The notes: generated from the sequence alone by a model not told the origin. 64,000 nucleotides of DNA from Melghirimyces thermohalophilus (GCF_900102685.1 NZ_FMZA01000012.1:39846-103845); one strand, 5' to 3'. Counted from the stretch's first letter, positions 51,052-61,424 are shown. Program-made: numbers and translations.

Positions 51052-53040
51052 ATGACCCAAACTCTGAAAGAAGGCACCCTGCTTTGGAAACCGCCATCGG
51101 CGTTTCAACAACAGACGAGTATCACCAAGTACATGAATTGGTTGAAGGACAGGAAGCAATTAGAGTTTCGGGACTACAGGGAATTGTGGGAATGGTCCGT
51201 CAGGGGAATCGAGGACTTTTGGGAATCGGTGTGGGAATATTACGATATCCAGTCCACCACACCCTATCACTCTGTTCTTTCCGACCGCAACATGCCCGGT
51301 GCCAAGTGGTTTGATGGGGCTAAACTAAACTATGCCGAGCATGTCTTTCGCCATGTGGGACTAAATGAACCAGCCATCATCGCGGAGTCTGAACTGCGTC
51401 CCCAGGAGACCCTCACCTGGCAAACGCTATATGAGCAGGTGGCCGCTTTTGCAGCAGCCTTGAAAGAAACGGGAGTAAAAAGCGGCGATCGCGTCGTCGC
51501 TTATATGCCCAACATTCCTGAGACCACCATCGCTTTTCTCGCCTGTGCCAGCATCGGGGCCACATGGTCCAGCTGCTCTCCCGACTTCGGGAGTCCGACC
51601 GTGATCGACCGTTTCAAGCAGATTGAACCCAGCGTCCTAGTGGCTGTTGACGGCTACCGCTACGGGGGCAAAGATTTTGACCGATTAGACACAGTGAAAG
51701 AGATACAGGACGCCATACCCACCCTGGAGAAGACGGTATTACTGCCTTATCTCAACTCTGATCCAAACCTCTCCACCTTAAGAAATGCCACGCGGTGGGA
51801 TGATTTTGTCAGTGGACACGAGAAGGCCCCACTGGTTTTTGAGCACGTACCTTTTGACCATCCGCTATGGGTCTTGTTCTCCTCGGGAACCACCGGTTTA
51901 CCAAAACCGATCGTTCAGGGGCAAGGCGGTATCTTATTGGAGCATCTAAAACTGAATGGACTTCAATCGGATTTAAAACCAGGGGAACGGTTCTTCTGGT
52001 TTACAACGACCGGTTGGATGATGTGGAATGTGTTAGTAGGCGGATTGCTCACCGGATCCACCATTCTCCTATACGACGGCAATCCGGGATACCCAAATTT
52101 GGAGAGACTTTGGAAATTTGCACAGGATACTAAAATGACCGTATTTGGAACCAGCGCCAGTTACCTGCTCTCCTGCAGGAACAACGGCCTCCGGCCGAAG
52201 GAAAAATACAATCTGGAACATCTAAAGTCGATTGGATCCACGGGATCCCCGCTACCACCGGAAGGATTTGATTGGGTTTATCAACATGTAAAAAAAGATA
52301 TGTGGCTTGTCTCCACAAGCGGAGGCACCGATCTATGCACCGCATTTGTGACTGGATCCCCTCTCCTTCCTGTCCATGCCGGGGAAATTCAATGCCGTGC
52401 CCTGGGAGCCGATGTGCAGGCTTATGATGAACAAGGCCGCTCTCTCACCAATGAAGTAGGCGAACTGATCATCACCAAACCGATGCCGTCGATGCCGATC
52501 TTCTTCTGGAACGACGAAAACAACGAACGTTATTACAACAGCTACTTCCATATGTACCCGGGCGTGTGGCGACACGGGGATTGGATCAAAATCACGGAAC
52601 GAGGAAGTTGCCAAATCTACGGCCGATCCGACTCCACGATCAACCGCGGCGGAATCCGAATGGGTACCAGTGAAATATACAGCGCTGTCGAGAGCATTGA
52701 GGAGATTGACGATAGTCTTGTCATCGATCTCAGCAATGAAAAAGGTCGAGACCTGATGCCTCTGTTTGTGGTGCTAAAGGAAGGGGTCACGCTGGATGAT
52801 TCCCTCAAGAAACGAATCAAACAACGCATTCGTGAAAACTGTTCCCCCCGTCATGTGCCCAGCGTCATTTATGAGATCGCAGAGGTTCCGCGAACGCTTA
52901 ACGGCAAGAAGCTGGAAGTGCCGATTAAAAAAATCTTGATGGGCATTCCCGTGGACCAAGCAGCCAACAAAGGTGCGTTGGCCAATCCAGAATCCCTCAG
53001 CTTCTTTTCTCAATTGGCGGAAAGACAACCCTTTTCCTGA
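51052..53040 (+). CDS. Acetoacetyl-CoA synthetase
   Basis: 662 residues, the usual length. Motifs are NMPGAKWFDGAKLNYAEHVF near 85, the ATP loop LFSSGTTGLPKPIVQG near 270, FFWFTTTGWMMWN near 312, and the adenylation core RHGDWIK...GRSDSTINRGGIRMGTSEIY near 530. The C-terminal TLNGKKLEVPIKKIL holds the catalytic Lys. It activates acetoacetate with ATP and CoA, allowing ketone-body or PHB-derived carbon use. ATG 51052 follows GGGAAG; the frame is open from 50968. It is a single gene with a terminator. Confidence 0.93.
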   Translation: MTQTLKEGTLLWKPPSAFQQQTSITKYMNWLKDRKQLEFRDYRELWEWSVRGIEDFWESVWEYYDIQSTTPYHSVLSDRNMPGAKWFDGAKLNYAEHVFRHVGLNEPAIIAESELRPQETLTWQTLYEQVAAFAAALKETGVKSGDRVVAYMPNIPETTIAFLACASIGATWSSCSPDFGSPTVIDRFKQIEPSVLVAVDGYRYGGKDFDRLDTVKEIQDAIPTLEKTVLLPYLNSDPNLSTLRNATRWDDFVSGHEKAPLVFEHVPFDHPLWVLFSSGTTGLPKPIVQGQGGILLEHLKLNGLQSDLKPGERFFWFTTTGWMMWNVLVGGLLTGSTILLYDGNPGYPNLERLWKFAQDTKMTVFGTSASYLLSCRNNGLRPKEKYNLEHLKSIGSTGSPLPPEGFDWVYQHVKKDMWLVSTSGGTDLCTAFVTGSPLLPVHAGEIQCRALGADVQAYDEQGRSLTNEVGELIITKPMPSMPIFFWNDENNERYYNSYFHMYPGVWRHGDWIKITERGSCQIYGRSDSTINRGGIRMGTSEIYSAVESIEEIDDSLVIDLSNEKGRDLMPLFVVLKEGVTLDDSLKKRIKQRIRENCSPRHVPSVIYEIAEVPRTLNGKKLEVPIKKILMGIPVDQAANKGALANPESLSFFSQLAERQPFS

Positions 53041-53054
53041 TATCTGTACCTATC

Positions 53055-53086
53055 AAAAAATCCAGAGGCCATTCCTCTGGTTTTTT
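53055..53086. terminator. Bidirectional terminator
   Basis: AAAAAA-T-CCAGAGG/CCTCTGG-TTTTTT between the synthetase gene and the convergent TetR gene. Confidence 0.85.
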
Positions 53087-53109
53087 CTCATATGAACTCG
53101 TATCGGAAT

Positions 53110-53724
53110 TCATCCAGATCCCTCCGAAATTTCTGGGCCACAGAGTGTTTCTAAATGATAATGGATTACTTCCTTCACCTTTTTCGGAGAGTAGACATCA
53201 GGTCTTAAAAGAGCATGAATTGACAATCCTTCAATCAATACGGATAACCTACTCTTTTCTAATTCTACATTGATTGAATCCGATAAAAACCCTTGAAGAA
53301 CTAATATCTCGATCATTGAATTCGCTAATTCATACGTACCGTTAGTCATTTCATCTTTTTTTTCTTCTAATGTATCACTTATAAGTGAACGAAGTGCAAA
53401 GATCCACCAAACACTCGTTTCAATTTTCTTTTCTTCGTCAATTGGCACAAGTTCTAATAAAATTTCCTCAACCGCCTGTAATGGATTTTTTGACCAATTT
53501 TTCCTTTGAGATCGTTTTTTCCCTTCTTCTACGTAATAATCCATGATAAATAATAACATTTCATCCTTAGATGAAAAATAATGTCTTAACGCTCCAGCAG
53601 ACATCCCTGCCTCAACTGCAACTCTTCGTATCGATGCTTTCTCAATCCCCTCTTCCTTAATAATTTTCCAAGCCGCATGAGCAATAGACTTCCGCTTTTG
53701 CTCATGATTCACTATTTTCGGCAT
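53110..53724 (-). CDS. TetR family regulator (BetI-like)
   Basis: 204 residues. The DNA-binding part is SIAHAAWKIIKEEGIEKASIRRVAVEAGMSAGALRHYFSSKDEMLLF, of the BetI/PksA type. The rest is helical (IEGLSIHALLRPDVYSPKKV). The start is ATG 53724 with AAGGAAGTAG upstream. It is AT-richer than the genes to its left and on the same strand as the acyltransferase. The target genes are unknown. Confidence 0.88.
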   Translation of the reverse strand: MPKIVNHEQKRKSIAHAAWKIIKEEGIEKASIRRVAVEAGMSAGALRHYFSSKDEMLLFIMDYYVEEGKKRSQRKNWSKNPLQAVEEILLELVPIDEEKKIETSVWWIFALRSLISDTLEEKKDEMTNGTYELANSMIEILVLQGFLSDSINVELEKSRLSVLIEGLSIHALLRPDVYSPKKVKEVIHYHLETLCGPEISEGSG

Positions 53725-53855
53725 AACGAACTACTTCCTTTTTTGTAATTATTGTTTTTAGCACAGTTTATTGTAAGAACGCCTAGATACCCGCAGACAA
53801 AGGCGTGACGCCACACTGACTACTGCCAGTTTTTATCGCTTAACATCACCTCCTA

Positions 53856-55016
53856 CTAAAGAATCTTTGATATAAAGGGAATCCTTCGAAGTAGATAGCC
53901 CAGTGAGAAGCAAAGCGGTATCGTTATCAGCACCGTGGCTGGAAACATGAATGATGTTGGAACGTGAATGACCTTCAATGCAGCAATGACAATAGCGATA
54001 ATCGGTATATGGATGATGTAAATTACGTAAGAATGGGTTGACAAGAAGTACCATCCTCTTCCTTGACGAAAAATTCTTTTGCGAAAGAATATGATCAATC
54101 CAAGGATGATTCCAACACAGAATAGTGATTCCCACAGAGAGTAGAGCAACGATGTCCAGTTCCAACCGCCGGAAAACCGTAATCCATCTAACCCAAATAT
54201 GATGACGAATGGTAGAAGAAGAAGCGATGCCCCAATTGCGATTCCGAACCCTGCCTTACCCATAGAGTCAGGGATTGTTCGAAACCAATTATGTTGGTAT
54301 GCAACGATGCCAATAATGAATAGTCCGATATATTGTGGGAGTTCATAACCGCTTGCAGTAAAAAGTCCAACGACTGATTTAACCTCGGGAGATCCTCCAG
54401 GTAAACCGAGAGCTGGTATCCACAGTCTTATAATGAAATACGCTGCTGCTAACATCATGACAAAGATGGTAAGCATCGTATAGGTAGGCGGGATACTCTT
54501 ACGAACTTCTGATAGCCTATTTTTCCTCATAAACTTCACCCAGACTGCGTATAAACAGATGAACACGAGAAGCAGCTCGACGTACCACATAGGCCCATAG
54601 GTTAAATGAGAAATATAGGTATGCCATGTAAATGGCTCATGGTTAAGCATATAGGCCTCAATTGATTGAACTTGGCTAAGGACGAGAACATAAAAGATAA
54701 AAGGGACAAAGAATCGGATGAATCTATCTTTCATAAAACGGGCTGCCCCATTACGTTCAAAAGATGAAGGAACAAAATATCCAGAAATAAGAAAGAATGC
54801 TCCCATGAAAAAAGACTGATTAAAAGCAAGAAATAGAAGACCCACACCAAACTCAAAAGACCCAGGTGTTAAAACCTCATTAAGAATAGAGAAATAAACC
54901 AAATGATGCAGTACTACCAACATGGTAAGTGCCGCCCTTAGGTTATCGATATAGAATAACCGGCCTTCCTTTTGGGGAGTCGAGCTGCCCACAAAGTTTG
55001 TTTTTACCGAACTCAT
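53856..55016 (-). CDS. Acyltransferase 3 family membrane protein
   Basis: 386 residues with about ten hydrophobic segments. FYIDNLRAALTMLVVLHHL near 21 contains the family His region. The family generally transfers acyl groups to sugars or surface polymers on the outside of the membrane. FMKDRFIRFFVPFIFYVL and the late THSYVIYIIHIPI segment also fit. ATG 55016 follows GGGGGACATAAAG. AT-rich, like the TetR gene next to it, suggesting a joint origin. Confidence 0.9.
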   Translation of the reverse strand: MSSVKTNFVGSSTPQKEGRLFYIDNLRAALTMLVVLHHLVYFSILNEVLTPGSFEFGVGLLFLAFNQSFFMGAFFLISGYFVPSSFERNGAARFMKDRFIRFFVPFIFYVLVLSQVQSIEAYMLNHEPFTWHTYISHLTYGPMWYVELLLVFICLYAVWVKFMRKNRLSEVRKSIPPTYTMLTIFVMMLAAAYFIIRLWIPALGLPGGSPEVKSVVGLFTASGYELPQYIGLFIIGIVAYQHNWFRTIPDSMGKAGFGIAIGASLLLLPFVIIFGLDGLRFSGGWNWTSLLYSLWESLFCVGIILGLIIFFRKRIFRQGRGWYFLSTHSYVIYIIHIPIIAIVIAALKVIHVPTSFMFPATVLITIPLCFSLGYLLRRIPFISKIL

Positions 55017-55217
55017 AATCTTTATGTCCCCCTTCCAAATCTAAACGGAGCATCCACAAAACTATACCAGCCTGTTTCTATCAGCACATCAAATTCGTAC
55101 GTGATATGATTTCCTTGAATCACTGTGGACAAATTGAAACCACCCAAAATGGCAGGACGGTGTTATGAAACGATTGCTTTTTGGAAGAAGAGACCTAAGC
55201 ATCTCCTCTCTATTTTA
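55017..55217. other. Leader/intergenic region of the acyltransferase gene
   Basis: No supported open frame is present. The promoter of the acyltransferase gene presumably lies here, but no convincing pair of hexamers was found. Confidence 0.3.
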
Positions 55218-55242
55218 TTATTTAGCACATTGTGTTAAATAA
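55218..55242. promoter_or_regulatory. Long near-perfect palindrome (candidate operator)
   Basis: TTATTTAGCACA and TGTGTTAAATAA flank a single T and pair at 11 of 12 positions. No T-run or gene end is next to it, so a regulator site is more likely than a terminator. It lies about 200 bp upstream of the acyltransferase gene. Confidence 0.5.
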
Positions 55243-55497
55243 AAGCAAGAGGTGATTTATGTATCTGTAACTTAGTTTTCCCCTCCCCCAATCCCCCGGA
55301 AAGTTCAGAAATATAAAAGTAAAAGTAATTTCGTTTTCAAGTATGATAAAAACTATTCCTTTTTATCTCGTTGACCGACCTAAAGAAGAAACGTCTTGAA
55401 CTTTTAACCATAGCTGGGTAGTCAGCCCCACTCCCGATTCCACGGCCTTCTTTAATCCATTTAGGACTTTAGATGTTCTTTTTCTTTTCGACATAAA

Positions 55498-55529
55498 CCC
55501 CCCTTTAGATCATCATATCCAAAGGGGGG
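55498..55529 (-). terminator. Terminator of glmS
   Basis: Minus-strand CCCCCCTTTGG...CTAAAGGGGGG hairpin followed by TTTATGT, 55 bases past the glmS stop. Confidence 0.65.
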
Positions 55530-55584
55530 AAAACGGTACGACTTTATTTTAAACTTACAGAGTCATGGTTCTACAGATTCACCT

Positions 55585-57411
55585 TTACTCCACTGTGACG
55601 CTTTTGGCTAGGTTGCGCGGTTTGTCGACGTTGAGGCCGCGGGCGGTAGAAGTGTAGTAGGCCAACAGCTGCAGGGGAACAACGGAAAGAATCGGTGTAA
55701 ACAAGGGCCGGGTATCCGGGATGGTGATCACTTCGTCGACGGATTTGCCCAGTTCCGTATCCCCTTCCAGACCCAGTCCGAGGACGTAGGCGCCTCGGGC
55801 TTTCACTTCGATGATGTTGGAGACCATCTTTTCATAAACCGCCTTTTGCGTGGCCAGAGCGATCACCGGGATGCCTTCCTCGATCAGAGCGAGGGTGCCG
55901 TGCTTCAGCTCCCCGGCGGCGTAAGCGTCAGAATGAATATAAGAGATTTCCTTCAGTTTGAGAGAACCCTCCATCACCACAGCATGGTCAAGGCCGCGGC
56001 CGATGAAGAACAGGTCTTCGTGCTGGGCAATCTCCCCGGCAACGCGTTGGATGGCCACCGGATCCTGCAGAAGTTTCTCAACCTGTTCTGGCAATTGGAC
56101 CAGAGCCTGTGTCGCATCCGACAACTCCGTTTCGCTGCAAGTGCCCAAGATGCGGGCGAGATAAAGGCCCAACAGGTAAATCGCGATCAGCTGGGTGGTG
56201 TAAGCCTTGGTGGAGGCCACGGCAATCTCCGGACCAGCCCAGGTCATCAACACTTCGTCTGCTTCTCGGGCGACAGAGCTTCCGACGACGTTGGTGATCC
56301 CCACCACTTTGGCACCGGTCTGCTGCGCCTCCCGCAAGGCGGCCAGAGTGTCGGCCGTCTCCCCGGACTGGCTAACCACCACCACCAGGGTAGAGGGAGT
56401 GATGATCGGATCCCGGTAGCGGTATTCGGAGGCGACATCCACCTCCACCGGGATGCCCGTCAGTTTCTCCACAACGGATTTGCCGATTAAGCCGGCATGA
56501 TAAGCCGTACCGCAAGCGACAAAATGAATCTTGTCAAAGCGTTTCAATTCTGCTTCCGTGAAGGAGAGATCCTGGGACAGGTCGACGAGGCCATCTTTGA
56601 CGCGGCCGGCCAGAGTGTCCCGAATAGCCTTGGGCTGTTCGTGGATCTCCTTCAACATGAAGTGCTCATAACCGCCTTTTTCCGCCGTTGCTGCATCCCA
56701 AGTGACGTGTAGGATGTCGCGCTCAACCGGCTCTCCATCGGTGGTGGTCAGCTCCACTCCATGCCGGTCGAGGACGGCCATTTCACCATCGTTCAGCACG
56801 TAGACATCCCGGGTGTGTTCCAGGATCGCCGGGATATCGGAAGCGATAAAGTTTTCTCCGTCGCCGAGACCGACGATGAGGGGGCTGGCCAAACGGACAG
56901 CCACCAGCTTATCCGGTTCCCGTACACTGGCGATAGCCAGGGCGTACGCTCCATCCATCCGCCCGACTGCCTTGCGGACAGTGGAGACGAGATCCCCATC
57001 GTACAGATCGGCCAAAAGATGGGCGATCACTTCCGAATCAGTCTCCGACTGAAAGGTGTACCCCTTTTCCTGGAGCTCTTCCTTCAGTTCCAGGTAGTTT
57101 TCGATGATCCCATTGTGGGCTACAGCAAACTGCTGTTCTCGGTCCAGATGCGGATGGGAGTTTTCATCAGAAGGCTTTCCGTGTGTAGCCCAGCGAGTGT
57201 GGCCGATCCCCATTTCACCAGAAAGGGAGTGCTCTTTCAACCGATCTTCTAGCGCTGACAAGGGACCTTCCCTTTTTTCCACGTCCAGCCTGCCTTCTTT
57301 ATATACAGCCAGCCCCGCCGAATCATACCCGCGGTACTCCAGCTTGCAAAGGCCTTCTAGCAAAATGTTTTGGGCTTGTTTTGACCCGATATAACCTACG
57401 ATTCCACACAT
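55585..57411 (-). CDS. glmS: Glutamine-fructose-6-phosphate aminotransferase
   Basis: 608 residues, the usual length. The glutaminase domain begins MCGIVGYIG with the N-terminal Cys nucleophile, and has RWATHGKPSDENSHPH. The two SIS isomerase domains include FVACGTAYHAG, VVVVSQSGETADTL and the C-terminal DKPRNLAKSVTVE. It makes glucosamine-6-phosphate for the cell wall. The start at 57411 is fixed by the need for Cys2; the open frame runs to 57492. The transcript carries a glmS ribozyme that cuts when the product builds up. Confidence 0.97.
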   Translation of the reverse strand: MCGIVGYIGSKQAQNILLEGLCKLEYRGYDSAGLAVYKEGRLDVEKREGPLSALEDRLKEHSLSGEMGIGHTRWATHGKPSDENSHPHLDREQQFAVAHNGIIENYLELKEELQEKGYTFQSETDSEVIAHLLADLYDGDLVSTVRKAVGRMDGAYALAIASVREPDKLVAVRLASPLIVGLGDGENFIASDIPAILEHTRDVYVLNDGEMAVLDRHGVELTTTDGEPVERDILHVTWDAATAEKGGYEHFMLKEIHEQPKAIRDTLAGRVKDGLVDLSQDLSFTEAELKRFDKIHFVACGTAYHAGLIGKSVVEKLTGIPVEVDVASEYRYRDPIITPSTLVVVVSQSGETADTLAALREAQQTGAKVVGITNVVGSSVAREADEVLMTWAGPEIAVASTKAYTTQLIAIYLLGLYLARILGTCSETELSDATQALVQLPEQVEKLLQDPVAIQRVAGEIAQHEDLFFIGRGLDHAVVMEGSLKLKEISYIHSDAYAAGELKHGTLALIEEGIPVIALATQKAVYEKMVSNIIEVKARGAYVLGLGLEGDTELGKSVDEVITIPDTRPLFTPILSVVPLQLLAYYTSTARGLNVDKPRNLAKSVTVE

Positions 57412-57579
57412 TGGTTTCACCAACCCCCTCAAAAATGGAACGGGGGCGCTGCCTCTTTTGGAGGGCAACCGCCCCCCTTCTCTGTTTTTCAAGATGTGTC
57501 ACAAGCAGCTACTGTGAACCCACCGCCCGTACGTCGGGCCATAACCTTCTCCGACCACTGGTTTATTCTCTTTTCCAGT

Positions 57580-57733
57580 GGTGCACCGTACCGAAACCTT
57601 TGTCAAACGGGTCACCCCGTTCTTTTGTGTTCCGGTCCCACGGCTCCGGTGCCGAGCCGGGAGGTATCCGCCGATCCGTCGATTCCCCTCCACCTCGTCA
57701 ACTGCAGCTTGATCCCGCTGCAGTCCTGGCGCT
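57580..57733 (-). ncRNA. glmS ribozyme
   Basis: On the minus strand AAAGCGCCAGGACTGCAG is followed by AGTTGACGAGGTGGAGGGG, ATCGACGGATCGGCGGATAC, CTCCCGGCT...AGCCGTG and GACAAAGGT. These match in order the conserved core of the Bacillus glmS ribozyme. Cleavage is expected between A (57733) and G (57732). Further hairpins (CCACTGG/CCAGTGG; GGGGGCGGTTGCC/GGCAGCGCCCCC) lie between it and the glmS start. Confidence 0.93.
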
Positions 57734-57848
57734 TTACAACAAGTCTAGTAATCCCTTGCTTGAGTCTGTCCACTCATCACATCCTTTCCTTCGCAACTAC
57801 TTTCATGCTATGCAACCCACTCCGTTTTGTAAAGTAAAGAAATGATAA

Positions 57849-57872
57849 AGCCGACCGATAACCCGGTCGGCT
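57849..57872 (-). terminator. Terminator of glmM
   Basis: Minus-strand AGCCGACCG-GGTTAT-CGGTCGGCT followed by TTATCATTTCTTT, 33 bases past the glmM stop. Confidence 0.75.
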
Positions 57873-57904
57873 ATTGAAACCTCGGTCACAGCAGGAAAGG
57901 GGGG

Positions 57905-59260
57905 TTAGGAAAGTTCCTCCTTCACCACATCGGCAATCTGCTGAACATAAGATTGCAACTGCTCCTTGTCAGGCCCTTCCGCCATCACGCGAATCAGCGG
58001 TTCGGTGCCGGATGGACGAACCAAGACCCGACCGTCATCGCCCAGAGCCTCTTCCACCTCTTCAATTTTGCGGCGAATCGCCTCGTTCTGCTCCCACTGA
58101 TCCTTCTCCTTTACTTGGACATTGATCAGGACTTGGGGGTATGGGGTCATCATTTGGGCCAACTGATTCAAGGTGGTCGCTTTCTCCTTCACCACGCGCA
58201 ACAGTTGCAAAGCAGTCAACATGCCATCTCCGGTCGTGTTGTGATCGAGAAAAATGATGTGGCCTGACTGTTCTCCACCCAGATTATACCCGCCTCGACG
58301 CATCTCTTCCATCACGTAGCGATCGCCCACTTTGGTCTTTTCCGTACGAATTCCCAGGGAGTCCAAGGCTTTGTACAGTCCGATGTTGCTCATCACCGTC
58401 GTGATGATGGTATCCTCCTTGAGCTCACCGGTCTCCTTCATAAAGCTCCCACAAATGCAGAGGATATGATCGCCATCCACAATGTTCCCCTCTTCGTCCA
58501 CAGCGATCAGCCGATCGGCATCCCCATCAAAGGCCAAGCCCAGGTGAGCTTGCCGCTGTAACACTTCCCGGCGCAAACTCTCCGGGTGTGTGGAGCCGCT
58601 GTCCACATTGATATTGACGCCGTCGGGATCGGCATGGATTGCAGTAACGTCGGCACCCAACTCACGAAGAAGGGTGGGGGCTAGTTTGGAGGCAGCACCA
58701 TTGGCACAATCGACCACGATATCCATTCCGCAGAGGTCTGTCTGGATAGTAGAACGAAGGTGCTGAAGATACTGATCGGTGGCATCGATACGATCCTCCA
58801 ATCGGCCAATCCCATCCCCTTCCGGCCGGGGCAGGCGATCCTCCGTTTCGTCAAGGAGGGCTTCAATCTCCTCTTCCAAGACATCGCTCAACTTAAACCC
58901 GTCCCCGCCGAAAAACTTGATACCATTATCAGGATATGGGTTGTGGGAGGCGGAAATCATGACCCCGGCGCTGGCCCCCAGTTCCCGGGTCAGAAAAGCC
59001 ACTCCTGGTGTGGAGATCACTCCGAGCCGGGCTACGTCGGCGCCGATGGACAGCAATCCCGCAATCAAAGCCGATTCCAGCAATTGACCGGAAAGCCGGG
59101 TATCACGGCCCAGCAGCACCAAAGGTCTTGTTTTTTCTTCTGTTGCCATCTGCTTCGTCAGTACGTATGCCCCGGCCCGACCCAGGCGGTAAGCCAGTTC
59201 AGGAGTCAACTCCCGGTTGGCCACTCCCCTGACGCCGTCCGTGCCGAAATATTTACCCAT
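57905..59260 (-). CDS. glmM: Phosphoglucosamine mutase
   Basis: 451 residues. It starts [14 protein letters not shown]; the active Ser is in [17 protein letters not shown] near 100, the Mg-binding loop DGDADR near 240, GGEQSGH near 325 and the phosphate loop [15 protein letters not shown] near 410. It interconverts glucosamine-6- and -1-phosphate. ATG 59260 follows AAGGAGGAG. It lies in the conserved cdaA-cdaR-glmM order; in Firmicutes CdaA activity is modulated by CdaR and GlmM. Confidence 0.97.
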   Translation of the reverse strand: MGKYFGTDGVRGVANRELTPELAYRLGRAGAYVLTKQMATEEKTRPLVLLGRDTRLSGQLLESALIAGLLSIGADVARLGVISTPGVAFLTRELGASAGVMISASHNPYPDNGIKFFGGDGFKLSDVLEEEIEALLDETEDRLPRPEGDGIGRLEDRIDATDQYLQHLRSTIQTDLCGMDIVVDCANGAASKLAPTLLRELGADVTAIHADPDGVNINVDSGSTHPESLRREVLQRQAHLGLAFDGDADRLIAVDEEGNIVDGDHILCICGSFMKETGELKEDTIITTVMSNIGLYKALDSLGIRTEKTKVGDRYVMEEMRRGGYNLGGEQSGHIIFLDHNTTGDGMLTALQLLRVVKEKATTLNQLAQMMTPYPQVLINVQVKEKDQWEQNEAIRRKIEEVEEALGDDGRVLVRPSGTEPLIRVMAEGPDKEQLQSYVQQIADVVKEELS

Positions 59261-59287
59261 GTTTCTCCTCCTTCAAACATCCGCCGG

Positions 59288-60496
59288 TCATGGTTGTTTA
59301 CTGATCTCTACAGTCACTTTTGGGTGCGGATCATCAGCCAGACGAATATAGTCGGGCAATTCGACCTGCACTGGAAGCTGATGCTGACCTGGAGAAAGGT
59401 CTGCCACTTCCACCGACAAGTTTACATCCTTTTCATCGGTGTTATCTAGACGGGCCGGTGCTCCAAAGAGAGTCGCATCCAGACGATCTGGACCTTTGAT
59501 TTCCACGTCATAACCCTCTTCTTGACCCCGGATGTCGATCGGAATATCTTCCACTCTTTTTTCCGTTCCTTTGACAATCTCCGCCTGAACTGTCACCTTT
59601 TTAGGATCCACTTCAGTCGCCTCACCGGAAACAGAGACCGGCAGTTCCCATGTTCGGTCTTTTTTAAAGTCGGAAAGGTCCACACGGGGACCCGGATAAT
59701 TTTTCAGTCCTTTGAGGTAAGAATTCGGACCAAATACCGTCACCCGATTCGGTTTGATGCTGAGATCGGCTACGGCATAACCATCAGCCGGAAGCTCAAT
59801 CTCCTCCAGGCTGAGAGGGACGCTTTTGCCGTTGTTGATCAACGGCACTTCTACATGGACCGATGCCGGCTCCACATCCAGCCCTTGAATTCGTCCTTCT
59901 TCCCCGTATACATCTAACGAGACCGATTGGGAGATCGTTTCCGTTTTTCCCTCAACATTGACGAAGGCTTTCACTTCCTTCACCCGGTCCAGATCTTCTT
60001 TGGAGCCTCGGACTTGAACCTTAGCCGGATCCACAACAGGCTTTCCCGTCTTAAAATCGTCGGCCGGTTTTCCGATCACCTCCACTTCCACAGAAACCGT
60101 TTTGCTTCTTTTTTCCTCCAATACCACATCGACTGTTTGTGGATTGGGCTTCACTTCTACACCGGGAAGCCCTTTTTTATCCACCTGTATGGGAACGTCG
60201 CTGTAAGTGCCAGCCGTCTTATCATCCAAGTCGATAAAAGCTTCCAGACGGGAGGAATCCACCCGTTTCATAGAAGGAATCGGCCCCTGAGCCAGAAGGG
60301 AGATCGTTTCGGGAAGACCGCGGATCTGGAATTGATCTTCGTCATACAAAGCCTTTAGTGGCACATTGGACACAATATTGCTCGCTTCCCGCTCCTGAAA
60401 CAGATTGGCTTCATCGTTAACCACAAGCCACAGGGCTAAACCCAACAAGAGAGCGATCACTTTCATCACATTTTGATTTTGAAACCATTTATCCAT
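59288..60496 (-). CDS. cdaR: CdaR (YbbR) regulator of diadenylate cyclase
   Basis: 402 residues. One N-terminal helix (VMKVIALLLGLALWLVV) anchors it; four YbbR repeats follow outside the membrane. Repeat marks such as VPLKAL, VPIQVD, VEVEVIGKP and VPLINNGKSVPLS recur at ~80-residue spacing. It modulates CdaA by contact. ATG 60496 overlaps the cdaA end by eight bases; GGGGGATACC lies upstream. Confidence 0.93.
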   Translation of the reverse strand: MDKWFQNQNVMKVIALLLGLALWLVVNDEANLFQEREASNIVSNVPLKALYDEDQFQIRGLPETISLLAQGPIPSMKRVDSSRLEAFIDLDDKTAGTYSDVPIQVDKKGLPGVEVKPNPQTVDVVLEEKRSKTVSVEVEVIGKPADDFKTGKPVVDPAKVQVRGSKEDLDRVKEVKAFVNVEGKTETISQSVSLDVYGEEGRIQGLDVEPASVHVEVPLINNGKSVPLSLEEIELPADGYAVADLSIKPNRVTVFGPNSYLKGLKNYPGPRVDLSDFKKDRTWELPVSVSGEATEVDPKKVTVQAEIVKGTEKRVEDIPIDIRGQEEGYDVEIKGPDRLDATLFGAPARLDNTDEKDVNLSVEVADLSPGQHQLPVQVELPDYIRLADDPHPKVTVEISKQP

Positions 60497-61298
60497 CGGT
60501 ATCCCCCTTCCGGGTCTTCAATGTGACCTTCCCCGGGGGCTTTAATTCTTCATACAGGCGGGAAATTAACTCTTCCTCCGACAAACCCCGCTCCAGCTGT
60601 CCGTAGATGGCAAGGGAAATCTGACCGGTTTCTTCTGATACCACAATAGAGATGGCATCGGTACCTTCGCTGATCCCCATCCCTGCCCGGTGACGAGTCC
60701 CCAGCTCCTTGCTGATAAAAGGATTATCCGACAGCGGGAGGTAACATCCAGCAGCCACCAAGCGGTTCTGGCGAATGATGACAGCGCCGTCGTGCAGAGG
60801 AGCATTGGGTGTAAAGATATTGGACAAAAGCTCCGATCCCAACTGAGCGTCTATCGGAATACCTGATTCAACATAATCGGTCAAACCCGTCTTCCGCTCC
60901 ACGATGATCAGCGCACCGATCCGCCGCTTGGCTAAATAGGACGCAGATTTGACGATTTCACCTACAGCTTTGGTGATCATCTGCTCATCTTCCCCTGCGG
61001 TACGGTTAAAAAAGCGACCGCGACCCAGCTGCTCCAGGGCCCGACGCAATTCTGGTTGGAAGATAATGATCACCACGATGATCCCCCAGGAGAAAAGCGT
61101 TTCCGTCAGCCACTGCAGGGTCGACAACTCAAAAACGCTTGCCAGTATCCAGACCACTAAGACGACGGATATCCCTTTCAGCAGCTGTACTGCCCGCGTT
61201 CCCTTTACCAGCATCAGCACTTTATAAATAATGTAGCTGACAATCAGAATATCGACAATGTCATTTACGTATTGGGTAATGCCATCCAATAAACGCAT
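60489..61298 (-). CDS. cdaA: Diadenylate cyclase CdaA
   Basis: 269 residues. Three N-terminal helices (IVDILIVSYIIYKVLMLV, GISVVLVVWILASVF, WGIIVVIIIFQPEL) precede the DAC domain, with DGA (~170-172) and RHR (~202-204) catalytic motifs. It makes c-di-AMP from two ATP at the membrane. ATG 61298 (MRLLDGI) is chosen because GGAGGGC lies seven bases upstream; the frame extends to 61373. It heads cdaA-cdaR-glmM. Confidence 0.96.
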   Translation of the reverse strand: MRLLDGITQYVNDIVDILIVSYIIYKVLMLVKGTRAVQLLKGISVVLVVWILASVFELSTLQWLTETLFSWGIIVVIIIFQPELRRALEQLGRGRFFNRTAGEDEQMITKAVGEIVKSASYLAKRRIGALIIVERKTGLTDYVESGIPIDAQLGSELLSNIFTPNAPLHDGAVIIRQNRLVAAGCYLPLSDNPFISKELGTRHRAGMGISEGTDAISIVVSEETGQISLAIYGQLERGLSEEELISRLYEELKPPGKVTLKTRKGDTDG

Positions 61299-61388
61299 CG
61301 GCGCCCTCCACAGTCCCATCCTTTGAATAGTATGTAACCGTCCGGAACCAGGAAATCCTCTTCTTCTTTCCATTATGCGACAAGTAAA

Positions 61389-61424
61389 TAAAAAAAGAAA
61401 TGCCCCTGGACCATCCCAGGAGCT
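61389..61424 (-). terminator. Probable terminator downstream of arginase
   Basis: Minus-strand CTCCTGGG-ATGGT-CCAGGGG followed by CATTTCTTTTTTTATT. It lies 200 bases past the arginase stop and 90 bases upstream of cdaA. Confidence 0.65.

Noticed and set aside
57381..57845. Plus-strand frames opposite the glmS leader
   Set aside because: The region is explained by the glmS ribozyme on the minus strand.
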